Positions 37,573 through 47,787 of a stretch of 64,000 nucleotides of DNA are shown here, one piece after another. Source of the stretch: Xaviernesmea rhizosphaerae (GTDB taxonomy: Bacteria; Pseudomonadota; Alphaproteobacteria; Rhizobiales; Rhizobiaceae). The DNA is taken from assembly GCF_001938945.1 (NCBI RefSeq), contig NZ_MKIO01000022.1, forward strand, positions 62,001 through 126,000, written 5' to 3'. Numbering within the stretch: the first letter of the stretch is position 1; the number at the start of each line of letters is the position of its first letter. A program made the translations under genes and the position numbers. The notes under the pieces were generated by a model. The model ran no database searches and was not told where the DNA came from. It saw only the letters and a list, made by a program, of their open reading frames with translations.

Positions 37573-39126
37573 TCAGATATAAAATTTGAACGGCTGTTTC
37601 TTCTCACCTTTTCCGGCGGAGCCCATCGTTAGAACATCTCCGACCATCCGGGCAAAGCGGACCGTTACCGGAAGGCCGTCGTTGAAGTTGCAGGAATTGT
37701 AGTTGATCTTGGTGAGGCCCATGATGTCGGAAAGGACGTCGCGGATCTCGGGTTTCGAATCCTTATAGCGCGTCACCTTGATGTGAAGAGGATTCGGTGT
37801 CTCCGGGCCGATATAGGTGTCAAGCTGCGGAACATAACCGGTGGTCCAGATATAAGCTGATTGTGGGTCGAGAAGTAGAGCGGTGCCGCGAAGCACGGGG
37901 TAATCGCCATCCCGGAACAGCTTCGTCTCGCCGCCGGTTGAACGGATCCGCACGCCAACGACGTTGGTCCCCTTCGGCGCGGCTTCTGCGAACGCTTCCC
38001 ATTCTTCGTCGTTGAAGTATGTCTGACCGTGTATGAAGAGCTCCTTGGGAGCTTTGCCATGCGTATCGACGTAGCTGTCGAGCACGAGCTTCAGCAGATC
38101 CTTCGCTGCACCACGCTTTAGGTGGTACTCGTAGTCACCCGTCTTCCATGGGCCGTTTGCGCCACGGAAGACAACTCCGTCACCCTCATTCAGGAACATC
38201 TGCGCGGCGCAACAAGCGTGGCCGTCCGGGTCATTGGGGAGGCTTTTGTAGACCATGCCGAGATAGCACACGCCGGGTCTGATCGTTGCTAGACGCCATG
38301 GCGGTCGCGGCTGGGTTTTGTAGTAGAGCCCAGTCGCGAGGTTCCAGGCTACAGTAGCCCGATCCTGGGTCTTGCGGATCGGGTACCCGGCCTTGTTAAG
38401 GAAGGCGCCAGGCGCCAGCGTCGTTTCCCGGACCAGCTGCGTTGGAGCAATATTCAGGAAGTCGGCCTTTATCCGGCGATGGAAATCGGGAACATCGTCG
38501 AAAATCGTTTCATCGCTCTGGTCGATGACCCCGGCAAGGAGAGGTAGGCTTTCGCGCTTCTTCTGCTTTTTGCCGAAATCTCCCTTTTCCGTGGCGAGAC
38601 CTGTCCGCTTTGACTCCGGCCTGCAGCGCTCATAGACGATTTCCGGAAGAACGAGGATCCATATGTCCACGGCGCGCTCTTCATTGCGAAGATGCTTGTT
38701 CACTCGATCGATATAGAGACGCGAGACCTTGTCGACGGCCTCGTGCTGATTGAAGATCCGCGACGCCCGCTCGATGTCCTCGAGCGGGATCGACAGCGCG
38801 CTAAGTTCATCAGGCTCGTAATAGATGCCGAACGTTTCCTCGAGTCCTGGGAAATTGGCAAGATGCAGCCGATTGGCCTTCTCGCCCTTGCCCGGCGGAG
38901 GAACCTGGACGATGGACTGAAGCTCGCGGCTCCAGGCGCGGAAAAGGGCGATCCCATCACTCGTACCGATGACGCCAACCCGGATCGGCGAAGCCTTCTT
39001 CGCCTTGGCATGCGGTCCGTATAGATGAAGACCGTCCTTCGGATGGGCGGTCTTTTGACCGAACGCGAACTCCAGTTCCGGCTCGTGAATATGGTCAACT
39101 TCCAGCGATCGCTCCGGAAACTTCAT
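37573..39126 (-). CDS. Short prokaryotic Argonaute (MID-PIWI)
   Basis: The 517-residue length, the N-terminal segment [18 protein letters not shown] followed by YGP, and the C-terminal [18 protein letters not shown] match short pAgo proteins, which contain only MID and PIWI domains. I see no complete DEDX catalytic tetrad; short pAgos are guide-directed sensors, not slicers. PAZ and N domains are absent, as expected. The start overlaps the stop of the effector gene by 4 bases (ATGA at 39123-39126), so the two are made together. With its partner it should bind guide RNA and invading DNA and switch on the partner's effector. The family call comes from recognised sequence patterns, not a database search. 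Confidence 0.85.
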   Translation of the reverse strand: MKFPERSLEVDHIHEPELEFAFGQKTAHPKDGLHLYGPHAKAKKASPIRVGVIGTSDGIALFRAWSRELQSIVQVPPPGKGEKANRLHLANFPGLEETFGIYYEPDELSALSIPLEDIERASRIFNQHEAVDKVSRLYIDRVNKHLRNEERAVDIWILVLPEIVYERCRPESKRTGLATEKGDFGKKQKKRESLPLLAGVIDQSDETIFDDVPDFHRRIKADFLNIAPTQLVRETTLAPGAFLNKAGYPIRKTQDRATVAWNLATGLYYKTQPRPPWRLATIRPGVCYLGMVYKSLPNDPDGHACCAAQMFLNEGDGVVFRGANGPWKTGDYEYHLKRGAAKDLLKLVLDSYVDTHGKAPKELFIHGQTYFNDEEWEAFAEAAPKGTNVVGVRIRSTGGETKLFRDGDYPVLRGTALLLDPQSAYIWTTGYVPQLDTYIGPETPNPLHIKVTRYKDSKPEIRDVLSDIMGLTKINYNSCNFNDGLPVTVRFARMVGDVLTMGSAGKGEKKQPFKFYI

Positions 39127-41051
39127 TCGCCACCCTCCTCATCGTTGTCCGGTCGGCCGAGAGTGCTTGCATCCGTCTCCTCATCATCCTCGTCGACGAG
39201 GTTCGGGAGAACCGTGCTCACCGGAGACGAAAACAACATTGGTGTCGCTTCGATGACGATCTCAGTCGTCTCCGAAAGGGGAAGGCGGATGAAAGCCGAC
39301 TCCCCTGAAAGGAGTTCGAGGAACGCGAGCATTCGCCCATACCATTGTTTGTTCCGCCATCCCTTGCAGACGGAACGCCTGAGCCGATGGAGCTTTTTGG
39401 GGTCGTCAATCGCAACACCTGCCGGCGTTTGGTTGTCCTCTGCGAAAAGGACCCGGGATTTGAGCTTGAAATGCCAGAACGGCCAAAAAGTCGGGATTGC
39501 CGTCACGCCGAATTGCCAAATGTGGCCCTTGGCCGAATTGCGAAGCATCGAGGAGCGTCTCTTTTCACCCTGGTTTCCCCAAGGGATTTTCTTGCCCGTC
39601 GGCGCATGCTCTGCCGATGCATGGAAGCCCACGGAGTTTGAATAGGTGTGCTCGATGAAACCGTTGCGCTTGCAGTAGTTGAACCAAGCCCTCTTCATCA
39701 TGGCGATCACAAGGTTCGACGCTGTCTGGCGATCGACCCGGAGCTTAGCGAAGCCCTTGGCGACAAATTCGTCGAGCGGAATTTCGTGCTTTATCTTGAA
39801 GCGGCCGGCGGATTCGAACGCCATCTCGATTTCGGGTTGATGCCCGAATGCGAGGAACCCGTTTCCCCCGACCAGCGCGCACGGATGGCCAAAGCCATCG
39901 AGCGCCCGCTGAAGCCGGTTCTTGTCAATGGCCCCGGAGCTTTCGAAGTAGCGGATGACGTCCGGCGTTTCCACGATGCGCAGCCAGTTGGACGTCAGCC
40001 GTTCCGGCTCGTCGGTGATCTCGATCGTGCCCCGTCGGCGAAACATTTCCCAGTTTGGATTGATCGACGCGTTGTCGCAATTCCGAGGCACTTTCTGGCG
40101 TTGAAGCGTGTCCAGCAGCTTGTTGAGACCATCGCCCCAACCCTTGACGAAATCGACGGCAACCGTGTCGCCAAGCCCCTTGACCTTCCGAAACGTTTCC
40201 ATCCGCAATGGAACCACGAAGCGCTGGTCGCCGAGATCCTTCGCAAGTTCCAACGCGATGTCGAGATCGTCCTGGACATTCTCATCGGCAAGTGTGGAAT
40301 CCCGGCATAGTAGCAATACTTTCGCCGCGCGGTGGCGAAGCGCGGCATTGATCTCGCGTCGCCAGCGGTCACCGGGTTGAAGCGTCAAGACATCAGCGAA
40401 AACCTGGTAGCCCTCGGCCTCGAGTTTCGGAGCAAGCCACAGCGTAAACTCATCGTCGATTGGCGAGGCCTTGATGATGAAGACGACATCGCGTTCGACT
40501 GGCTTGGCCACGGTCGAATTGCCGGTAGCCGGTGGAGGCATAAGCCTGGACAATGCCGGCGGTATGGTCTCAGACGCCATCGCCTTGCGAACGACCGATG
40601 ACAGTACCTCCTCGAGCACAGAGGTGTTCTGGCCCCAGAGCTTCTGATGCGCCTTTTCGATCTCGGGATAAGCTCGTAGTAAGGCGTTTAGGTCGTCGGC
40701 TCCGAAGATGTCACCCGTCGAGAGCAAGGAGGGTCCGATGAGCTCGGCGAGTGCGTCCTTGTTGGCGGGCGTCAACGCAACGGATGTCGCCAGGACATAT
40801 CGCTTCGGATTCAATTCATCGATGGAATGCCGTTCCTCCTTCATTTTCGATCTGAGCTTCGAAAAGCCGGAGCGGAAATAGTGTTTTGCCTGGAGAACGA
40901 TGGACCCGTCTGCAACCGCGTGACGCCCGTCGATCCCGCTATCGGTGCCGACAGTAAAAGCTTCGAACCGGATGGCTAGGTCAGCCCCGACGAGATCGCG
41001 GCTCAGGTCTTCGAACTCATCTGCAGATAGCGTTGAGAAATCATACTTCAT
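39123..41051 (-). CDS. Mrr-TIR-APAZ effector protein, partner of the short Argonaute
   Basis: From the ATG at 41051 the protein has 642 residues. Residues 1-150 form a Mrr-like restriction-endonuclease domain ([10 protein letters not shown], then D41 in SGIDGR and Q54-A-K56 in VLQAKHYF). Residues 187-290 look like a TIR domain ([34 protein letters not shown]). Where NADase TIRs usually have glutamate before the aliphatic helix, I read aspartate (VQDDLDIAL). The remaining 340 residues should be the APAZ domain that docks to the Argonaute, judged from the genetic pairing. Known relatives carry TIR (SPARTA), SIR2 or DUF4365; two effector domains in one chain are less studied. A longer frame from a TTG at 41129 is less likely. 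Confidence 0.8.
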   Translation of the reverse strand: MKYDFSTLSADEFEDLSRDLVGADLAIRFEAFTVGTDSGIDGRHAVADGSIVLQAKHYFRSGFSKLRSKMKEERHSIDELNPKRYVLATSVALTPANKDALAELIGPSLLSTGDIFGADDLNALLRAYPEIEKAHQKLWGQNTSVLEEVLSSVVRKAMASETIPPALSRLMPPPATGNSTVAKPVERDVVFIIKASPIDDEFTLWLAPKLEAEGYQVFADVLTLQPGDRWRREINAALRHRAAKVLLLCRDSTLADENVQDDLDIALELAKDLGDQRFVVPLRMETFRKVKGLGDTVAVDFVKGWGDGLNKLLDTLQRQKVPRNCDNASINPNWEMFRRRGTIEITDEPERLTSNWLRIVETPDVIRYFESSGAIDKNRLQRALDGFGHPCALVGGNGFLAFGHQPEIEMAFESAGRFKIKHEIPLDEFVAKGFAKLRVDRQTASNLVIAMMKRAWFNYCKRNGFIEHTYSNSVGFHASAEHAPTGKKIPWGNQGEKRRSSMLRNSAKGHIWQFGVTAIPTFWPFWHFKLKSRVLFAEDNQTPAGVAIDDPKKLHRLRRSVCKGWRNKQWYGRMLAFLELLSGESAFIRLPLSETTEIVIEATPMLFSSPVSTVLPNLVDEDDEETDASTLGRPDNDEEGGE

Positions 41052-41535
41052 TGCCGGAGGATGATCGGCAAGTACAGTGATCGTCAAGTTGGTGGCCGGG
41101 GCAGACTGTGATGGCGACAGAGTTACCAACAGTTGTCAATTTTAGTGGGGCTTTTTCCCGCATAAGCTTGGCACGTCGACCGAAGGAATTATTCTAATGT
41201 CCTACTTGTCCACCCGCTCCGACCATCGAAGCGAGCGATGCAGGGCTTTCCTGCTTCTTCTAATAGGCCGGCGAAATTACCACCGACAGATCGACTATTT
41301 CAATCGGTGAAAAGCCGTCGGTGGATCCAGATCAAGACATGTGTGTGGAAGCGTCAGAGTTCCGGTCCACCGCTCACGTTCTTCACACCCGACAAAGTCG
41401 CGGACGCGATCTGGACGCTGGTCGGCCCATCCTGCTCGCGTCTACTGGCCGCTTTTTTTCTCTATTCGCCGGGCGCCTTTGGGGCCTGAGAAGTCAAGCC
41501 TGATTTGCTCTAACCACCGGTCAATTCACCGGAGC
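41052..41535. other. 484-base gap without recognised gene; one inverted repeat
   Basis: This stretch holds the promoter of the Argonaute operon and the 3' end of the protease operon. Short open frames exist on the plus strand (for example 41238-41489), but none resembles a known protein. An 8-bp perfect inverted repeat (41280-41287 and 41317-41324, arms CCACCGAC / GTCGGTGG) spans a 29-base loop. I see no clear promoter boxes. Confidence 0.35.
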
Positions 41536-44007
41536 CTATGCCTCTGCGACGATTTCCGTTGTCAGGATTGTCTCGACAGCCGCATAGAGATCGACCTCGG
41601 CATTGGGAGCACGTATGGTTACGATCAACGAGTAGCGAGCGTGATCGTTGTATCGATCAAGATACGGCTTTTCCTTCCACCAGCCACCAACTGGAAAGAT
41701 GCCGATTGCGTCACGCTCCGCAAGATCTGCCGCCGTCCCCCGCCAGAAATCCGAGTGCAGCGACCCGCTGTCGCGGAACGTTCCCAGTAGCCAGCCTTCA
41801 CCGACGTTGACTGGCGCACCTTCTTCCTCGTTTCGCGCAGCCTGGTTGATGCGCGCTCGAAACTCTCCCACTGTTTCAGTTGCCGTCTTCATCTGGAAGC
41901 GCAATCCGTGCGAGGCATATCTGTGGCGCCTCGTCCAGCCTCGCTCGCCGGGATTCGGCTCGATGAAATACGACAGCGTGACACGGACTTCGACAGGCTC
42001 GGCGCCAAGGGACAGGAGGTCCTCCTTTGGCCAGGGCAGCATATGGAGCTTCATATCTCGCATCTTGACCGATCCGGTACCTTCTCGCTGGAAAGGTCGG
42101 ATTTCGTCCTCGATCATCAAGGTCAGATCATTATTGGCTGAAAGCAGCGCCCGGCCAAGATCAGGCACTCCATAACCATAACGGCGGAGAAGCGCCTGCA
42201 ACTGCGTCTTGTTGCCGTGGCAGTTCGCGATGCGGGCGGCCATCACAGGCGTCCATTCAGCGGAATGGACAAGCAAGGCACGGACGGTCTCTGGCCAGAG
42301 CCCGGGCCTTCCCACGATTATCTCTGCTGCCAGCTTCGCAGCCTGTGCGGTTGCGGAGCTTGTATCGCCAATTGTAGAGAAATAGCGATTTTCTGGGCGG
42401 AAATGCGTTGTCAGGATGCGAAGATCGTCGATCGGCTCTCCCGGATTCTCACCATCATGCGCCAGGTTCCCGCCCTCCATGAGGATATCCGGCTTGACCG
42501 GCCACTGGCGATCCCAGCTGACAGAGGTCCTGCTGGCGGGTGAGAGTTCTCCGGCTGGCGCAATCGGGATGTATCCCGCAAAAGCTGCATCGATAACATC
42601 AACCTTGTTGGTGAAAGCCCCGACGGTGATCGCATTCCATGCCTGCGCCGGATCGTCCAGAGGCTCGATGTCATTGCGAACAAGCAGATCGGCCGGCGTC
42701 AGATCGATGCGTATGTTTCCAGCCGATATCAGGACCAACCGCTGCGCATCGGTTTCAAAGCACAGCTGGTCGATCGATGAAGACCAGGAGGAGGCCCGTC
42801 CACGGGAATGGTTCGAGCTGGTGATGGCGGTCGTGATGACGCGGCTTCTGTGGGGCGCCTGGATTTCGGCTCGAGCGATCGCCTCACCCGTAATAGCGCC
42901 GTAGAGATCTGGTCGATTTTCCTCTGCGTCGCCAGGAGGCAGAATTCTGACACTCTCGAGACGATATCGAATTTCGAAGGGATCCTGGGCGGCCAGCGGA
43001 CCGATCAGATCATTGTAAAGAGCAACCCCCGCCATGCGCGTGCCATGGCCCTGCCACGCGGGCGTGTCGTCGGCACCCCAGTCGGGATTGATCGTGTGCC
43101 AATCATCTACCGACAATACAGGCTCGATCAGTGGATGTGTGCGGCGCACCCCACTGTCAAGCAGACATATAGCAACTTCATCGGCGGCTTCCGAGACCTG
43201 CACCCGATCCGCCAGATCGTCGGTCCAGGCTTTTTGCTCGGCGCCTCCAAGACCTGTGAAAACCGCCGGAGTATCCTTTGCTCGACGCAACTCGGCGATG
43301 GTATCGCTGCTCGCTACCACACGATCCATGGTTACTGTGCTTGCAAGCGCCAGAACAACTTCACGCTCCGGAAACCGGATGGCATGCTGGCGCATCTGTA
43401 TTTCCAGGGCGGCAGCCATGGCTTCGAACCGCTCGCGCCGGCCTTCGCGCAGCCAGACCTCCCACCACACTGCCACATCGGCATGCTGCGGAAACAGCTC
43501 ATCCTCATCAGTGAAGAGGGAGCGTGCCGAAGCAAGCTGAGCCGTGTCGATTCGGGATATCAGGGGCTCGTTTCGCGGCCGCCCCTTGTCTGTGTCCGTT
43601 GTTCGATACTGTTCAATCTTGTTCAGGAAGTAGTTTTTCGCGCGTTCCGGGACGAATACCGCAGCCTTGAGACCACCGCCATCGCCGTCCGCCTCGCGAA
43701 CGGCGACCACCTCCATCTTCTGTTGCCTGTTCGCGAGCTGGTCGATCCCAGCCCGTTCTGAAGCAGGAAGATCGAATTCGAGATAGAATCCTCGTGTTTC
43801 AAAAGCTGTCACCCCGGGCGCGGCAAGCTGGTGCTCTGCCGCGGCGACGGCTGTCCCGACGGCTTGCGCCAGTGCTTGAGCGTGGGCCTGTCTGTTGCGC
43901 AAAGGCAATGCCGGGGGGTCAATTTTCCGGTTCGGGCGACGATACGGCTCTACCGTGCCGTTATCTTTGAGGAGAAAGTGCGGTCGATTGCGTGGTCCGG
44001 TCGCCAT
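41536..44007 (-). CDS. ietS: IetS-like S8 (subtilisin-family) serine protease
   Basis: The 823-residue protein has a subtilase domain at about residues 270-620: D284 in ICLLDSGV, H321 in WQGHGTRMAG, the oxyanion-hole asparagine in SAGNIR (N431) and S550 in GDTSSATAQAAKLAA. The triad is complete. There is no signal peptide, so it acts in the cytoplasm. An N-terminal region of 270 residues and a C-terminal region of 200 residues have no domain I recognise. The start overlaps the stop of the AAA ATPase gene by one base. The pair corresponds to IetAS, first described as a stability toxin-antitoxin-like module on an Agrobacterium Ti plasmid and later as anti-phage; the protease is the toxic part. 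Confidence 0.86.
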   Translation of the reverse strand: MATGPRNRPHFLLKDNGTVEPYRRPNRKIDPPALPLRNRQAHAQALAQAVGTAVAAAEHQLAAPGVTAFETRGFYLEFDLPASERAGIDQLANRQQKMEVVAVREADGDGGGLKAAVFVPERAKNYFLNKIEQYRTTDTDKGRPRNEPLISRIDTAQLASARSLFTDEDELFPQHADVAVWWEVWLREGRRERFEAMAAALEIQMRQHAIRFPEREVVLALASTVTMDRVVASSDTIAELRRAKDTPAVFTGLGGAEQKAWTDDLADRVQVSEAADEVAICLLDSGVRRTHPLIEPVLSVDDWHTINPDWGADDTPAWQGHGTRMAGVALYNDLIGPLAAQDPFEIRYRLESVRILPPGDAEENRPDLYGAITGEAIARAEIQAPHRSRVITTAITSSNHSRGRASSWSSSIDQLCFETDAQRLVLISAGNIRIDLTPADLLVRNDIEPLDDPAQAWNAITVGAFTNKVDVIDAAFAGYIPIAPAGELSPASRTSVSWDRQWPVKPDILMEGGNLAHDGENPGEPIDDLRILTTHFRPENRYFSTIGDTSSATAQAAKLAAEIIVGRPGLWPETVRALLVHSAEWTPVMAARIANCHGNKTQLQALLRRYGYGVPDLGRALLSANNDLTLMIEDEIRPFQREGTGSVKMRDMKLHMLPWPKEDLLSLGAEPVEVRVTLSYFIEPNPGERGWTRRHRYASHGLRFQMKTATETVGEFRARINQAARNEEEGAPVNVGEGWLLGTFRDSGSLHSDFWRGTAADLAERDAIGIFPVGGWWKEKPYLDRYNDHARYSLIVTIRAPNAEVDLYAAVETILTTEIVAEA

Positions 44008-45011
44008 CAGGGCCTGTTGCTCGCATCCATGGTTTCGGCGGCGGTGCGGCGTTCGGCAATCGCGTCAAGTATGCTATCGGCGGTTACGGTGCCCGAATTG
44101 TCCAGAATGACGGATTTGGCGGCGTCATCAGCCACGCGGGAAATCTCCGCCGGCGAGAGTCCCTGTGCGGCGGCAGCAACGTCGGACCATGACATGTCGG
44201 ACGTTGCAAAGCGATCTAGTCTGTTACGCAGGATCGCTTCGATTAGCGATACATCCGGAAGCGAATATTCAATGACGTCGTCAAAGCGACGGAAAAGAGC
44301 GCGATCCAACAGTTCGGGATGGTTGGTCGCAGCGACGATCACCGCGTGGCTTTCGTCCTGCTCGACAAACTGTAGAAAGGAGTTGAGCACACGCCGGATT
44401 TCTCCCACGTCCTGCCGGTCCCCCCTCTTTGCCCCGATCGCATCGAATTCATCGAAAAGATAGACGCCGCGGGTTGCGGTCATCGCGTCGAAAACCAGAC
44501 GCAGTTTCGACGCGGTTTCGCCCATGAACTTTGTAATCAGACCATCCAGCAGGATCGTAAACAAAGGAAGGTGAAGTTCCCCTGCCAAAGCACTCGCCGT
44601 CATCGTCTTGCCGGCGCCCGGCGGACCAACGAGCAGGATCTTTCGTCGTGGCTGTAGTCCGTGGCTGCGCAGGTTTGCCTGCTGTCGCTGTTCAGCGAGG
44701 ATACGGTCGAGACGCTGGCGAAGCGGGTGCGCCAGCACCATGTCTGCAAGGCGTATGTCGGGATAACGAGCGCTTAGCAGTCCGGCGAGCTCACCTTTCG
44801 GCTGCACCAGTGCAACTGCTCCGCCCGGGCGGCGCATGCTCGGCTCTCGCGTCTTCGCCGTATCCACGAGATCCTTGACCTCCTGCGCCAGTTTGCCATG
44901 CCCTTGCCGCGCTTCATGGGCGGCCAACTGCAGCGCGGTCGACAGGAATCGCTCCTCATCGCCCGCGATGTGGCTTTTCAAAAGGGTCACGATGTGGCGA
45001 GACGTGGTCAT
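44007..45011 (-). CDS. ietA: IetA-like AAA ATPase
   Basis: The 334-residue AAA+ protein has Walker A GPPGAGKT at residues 129-136, Walker B YLFDEFD at 184-190, sensor 1 in VIVAATNHPELLD and an arginine finger candidate in ALFRRFDD. The N-terminal 90 residues are helical and may recognise the target. It is the upstream, coupled partner of the S8 protease and by analogy with IetAS restrains or directs the protease. The start at 45011 is 118 bases from the stop of the nuclease-like gene upstream on the same strand, so separate or shared transcription is possible. Confidence 0.85.
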   Translation of the reverse strand: MTTSRHIVTLLKSHIAGDEERFLSTALQLAAHEARQGHGKLAQEVKDLVDTAKTREPSMRRPGGAVALVQPKGELAGLLSARYPDIRLADMVLAHPLRQRLDRILAEQRQQANLRSHGLQPRRKILLVGPPGAGKTMTASALAGELHLPLFTILLDGLITKFMGETASKLRLVFDAMTATRGVYLFDEFDAIGAKRGDRQDVGEIRRVLNSFLQFVEQDESHAVIVAATNHPELLDRALFRRFDDVIEYSLPDVSLIEAILRNRLDRFATSDMSWSDVAAAAQGLSPAEISRVADDAAKSVILDNSGTVTADSILDAIAERRTAAETMDASNRP

Positions 45012-45129
45012 GTTGATTTGCCGTTTCGTTCTGCTTTTGGACTATCAGCTGCAGCGCAATTTGCAACGCAATTCCCGAATAGATAACAACCAATCCGTTA
45101 CTATCCCGTTCCGGAAAACTGATCGCAGT

Positions 45130-46188
45130 CTATCGGCCCATTCTCATCAGCATTTCATCCATTCTTTGAAAGAGCAGATTTTCGGGTGGATCCCCTGCAT
45201 CAGCGCCTTCGAGCATTGAGCACAAGTCGGCGAGCGTTATGACCATAATGAACTTTCCGTTCTCGCGGAGCTGAGTTTCGGCGAGTTTCCACGCGTTCCT
45301 GTCTGCACCGTTGCGGGCTATGACAACTGCCACGGTTCTCAGCCCCTTGGCAAAAAGATACTTTTCCGTGATCTGGATCTCGGACTGAGTAATCGGTTCC
45401 TCGAAGTTCTTTGCGTCAAAGACAATGTATCGCGTTGAGAAGTCCGATGCGATCATTGACCAGAAGGAGCTGCCCTCGCTCTTGATCCTCCCCACGAGAT
45501 CCATCCGATTCAATCCGTCGTCCGTGCGCAGCTGTGCGGTGAGATTCAAGAGCTCGCGGCCAAAGAGCAGCCGGATCGCCTCTTCACTCAGCAACTCGAA
45601 TTCTCTCCACCCCCCCGAGCCGGGCGCGCTCTGCCGTAGTCTGGTTGCGAGGAGGCTGCCTTGCCGCACTTCATGTGCGACCCTGACGGGAAGAGGTGTA
45701 CGATCGTCGAGGATCGTCTCCGCGACAAGCTCTTCCAGCTCGTTTGAAAGTTCTTCGTTCCCCTCGACAAGCTCGCGCAGCTTGCTGATATCCCAGATCT
45801 CGATGCCGGAGTCCGCAGGTGAAACCAGGTGTGCAAGCGTGTGATCAGGCAGTTCGAGCGTGAGGATGATGATGCCGCGCTCGAAATCGCTCGTTGCCAG
45901 GATCTCCCGCATGTGGGAGGTCGCGTCGCGCACCCGACGGCGCCATTCGTTCTGCCAACGGAACATTTTGATGTCGACTGCCGCTTTGAATTTCATGCCT
46001 TTCGGCTGGAATCTCAGGTCCGGTACCAAACGGTAAGACTGCCATTCCTCCTGCGAGGACGGCCCTTCATCCGGTTTCAGCAGTGCCGCATCGCCAATTT
46101 CCTTCTGGCTCAGGATGTTTTCAAGCAAGACCTCCCAGTCCCGTGCAAGATTGTGAGTTTCGATCTGAAGTTCTTTCATCTGGGCCAT
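45130..46188 (-). CDS. Uncharacterised PD-(D/E)xK nuclease-like protein
   Basis: I do not recognise this 352-residue protein as a named family. The C-terminal half looks like a restriction-endonuclease fold: FELLSEEAIRLLFG, RTDDGLNRMDLVG with a candidate active-site aspartate, and YIVFDAKNFEEP with a D-x-K pair. The N-terminal half has a second possible core (LVPDLRFQPKGMK followed by AAVDIKMFRWQNEW). It lies in the defence island upstream of ietA on the same strand, 118 bases away, and could be an added effector of that system or a solitary defence nuclease. The evidence for nuclease activity is motif-level only. Confidence 0.5.
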   Translation of the reverse strand: MAQMKELQIETHNLARDWEVLLENILSQKEIGDAALLKPDEGPSSQEEWQSYRLVPDLRFQPKGMKFKAAVDIKMFRWQNEWRRRVRDATSHMREILATSDFERGIIILTLELPDHTLAHLVSPADSGIEIWDISKLRELVEGNEELSNELEELVAETILDDRTPLPVRVAHEVRQGSLLATRLRQSAPGSGGWREFELLSEEAIRLLFGRELLNLTAQLRTDDGLNRMDLVGRIKSEGSSFWSMIASDFSTRYIVFDAKNFEEPITQSEIQITEKYLFAKGLRTVAVVIARNGADRNAWKLAETQLRENGKFIMVITLADLCSMLEGADAGDPPENLLFQRMDEMLMRMGR

Positions 46189-46452
46189 GTGACACTTCCC
46201 CGATATTCTGAAACTATTGCACGGAACTAGAATGGTCGGCGACCTTGATCGATGTCTAGCAGGACGCTGAGCTCCACGGCACGGTCAAACATCAGCGCGC
46301 CCTTCTGTTGGCAGCAAGTTCCCGGTCGACAGCCAAGACAGCTGATATTTACATCGGCAGCCTTACCAAAATTGAGTTCAACCTGGGAAATTTCGATCAG
46401 CGCGTTGACCCAAAACGCACAGCCAGCTTCATAGACGCTGTCGACACCCGCG

Positions 46453-47598
46453 CTATACCACGCCCCACGCCCGGAACCTCCCCCTCCCCGTCATCTCGCG
46501 CAGGCCGAGCTCCGAAACGATCCGCCGCGCCGCCTGCGGCGTGACGTCGAGCGTCTTGGCCACCATCCCGGCCGACACCAGCGGCTTTGCCATCACCAGT
46601 TCGACCAGTTCCGGCAATCTTGAAGACGTGCGCCGTCCTTCGAGTTTTCGCTCGAACAGCGTGCGCGCCAACGCCAGCCGGTCATGTTCCTTGATGCCGA
46701 TCTCGGCGGCCGCCAGCAAACCCTGAGCAATCGCCAGCAGCCGGGTTTCGCGGTCGCGATGCCGGCGTCGATCGACGGGAATGGTTTTCAAGCCAAGATT
46801 GATGGCGGCAAGATGGGCTCCGGTGGTTATGCTACCCTGCCGCAGGATGGACGCGGCAAAAAGCCGGCCAAGCCAGGGGGCGTGCTGGAGGACGGCAAGC
46901 TCGTTCCAGGCATCGAAGGCCACGATCGCCTGCAGTACCGCCGGCAGGTTTTCGGCCTGGCGCAACACGCCGCGCCATTCGTCGAGCCGGGCATCCTCGT
47001 CCCAGTCGAGATCGTAGATCATCGGATCCTTCTCGGCTGCAACGCGGCCTCTGGCCCCGCCAGGCCGGGTTGCGTCTTCGATTGCGGCCGACGATCGGGC
47101 CAGCGTCGCATCGATGGCGGCATAGTCGACACCCGACAGATCGGTCAGGTCATCGTCCCCCTCCCCTTCCGGATTTTTTGCAGCGGCTGCGGGCCGATTG
47201 AAGCCGGCCGGCTCCATCGCCCCGGCGCCGACCGGATTGATGTCCGACGTCTGTCGCAAAATTCGGATACCCTCTGCCGATAACGTCCAATCCGGCGATT
47301 GACCAGCAATGCGTCGGCGGGTTCGTAAAACGTCGCGGGCGATGGTGAGTTCGTGGGTCGGCGTGCGGATGTCGCGGGTGGCGTCATGGAGGACAAGGTC
47401 TTCGAGGTGAACGAGCTCCCCGTCGATCCACAGCGAGGCACACGCGTCGGCGAAATTCTGCCGCTCGAGTAAGCCGGCGCCAACCGGCGAACGCGCAATC
47501 CGCTCGTCCAGACGCGTCAGCGCGATGCCGGCATCGAAAGCCGGCCGCATCAGGGTGCTCATGCTAATTTTCGCGAGATCGCAAGCCATTGAAATCAT
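46453..47598 (-). CDS. DUF1612 / helix-turn-helix protein (RHE_PE00001 family)
   Basis: The 381-residue protein matches a family common on rhizobial plasmids. An N-terminal DUF1612 region contains [21 protein letters not shown] and [14 protein letters not shown]. The C-terminal 60 residues form a winged helix-turn-helix ([20 protein letters not shown]). A low-complexity acidic stretch (residues 165-185) links them. The likely start is one of the internal ATG codons in the first 16 residues. Function is unknown; the HTH suggests DNA binding. Such genes often sit near site-specific recombinases, as here. The 264 bases downstream hold no gene I recognise. Confidence 0.75.
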   Translation of the reverse strand: MISMACDLAKISMSTLMRPAFDAGIALTRLDERIARSPVGAGLLERQNFADACASLWIDGELVHLEDLVLHDATRDIRTPTHELTIARDVLRTRRRIAGQSPDWTLSAEGIRILRQTSDINPVGAGAMEPAGFNRPAAAAKNPEGEGDDDLTDLSGVDYAAIDATLARSSAAIEDATRPGGARGRVAAEKDPMIYDLDWDEDARLDEWRGVLRQAENLPAVLQAIVAFDAWNELAVLQHAPWLGRLFAASILRQGSITTGAHLAAINLGLKTIPVDRRRHRDRETRLLAIAQGLLAAAEIGIKEHDRLALARTLFERKLEGRRTSSRLPELVELVMAKPLVSAGMVAKTLDVTPQAARRIVSELGLREMTGRGRFRAWGVV

Positions 47599-47679
47599 GG
47601 TAAATGATTTGCTAAACGAACTCTATATTAAAATTGCGGTTCCTCACATGGTATAATTGCAGGATTGAGTTATAACCAT

Positions 47680-47752
47680 CGATAAGTACCCCTTATCGGA
47701 GATAAGCCATCAGGGTGCGCTTGCCTTGCCATCATTGATGCAATTCCTTATC
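47680..47752. promoter_or_regulatory. GATAAG repeats upstream of vapB
   Basis: Four copies of the hexamer GATAAG or its complement lie within 73 bases: 47681-47686 (+), 47692-47697 (-), 47701-47706 (+) and 47747-47752 (-). The first two form a perfect 7-bp inverted repeat with a 5-bp spacer (47680-47698). VapB antitoxins bind repeats like these to repress their own operon, so this is a candidate vapBC operator. It also lies upstream of the divergent DUF1612 gene. Confidence 0.45.
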
Positions 47753-47787
47753 TTCGATGGCGTTAAATCCACGCTGGGGCGCCGAAC

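Noticed and set aside
41238..41489. Open frame of 83 codons in the gap between the pAgo operon and ietS
   Set aside because: It has no ribosome-binding site, an unusual composition and no resemblance to known small proteins.
46219..46452. Open frame of about 75 codons on the minus strand after the DUF1612 gene, containing several cysteines
   Set aside because: There is no start codon in the first half, no ribosome-binding site and no recognisable similarity; probably chance.
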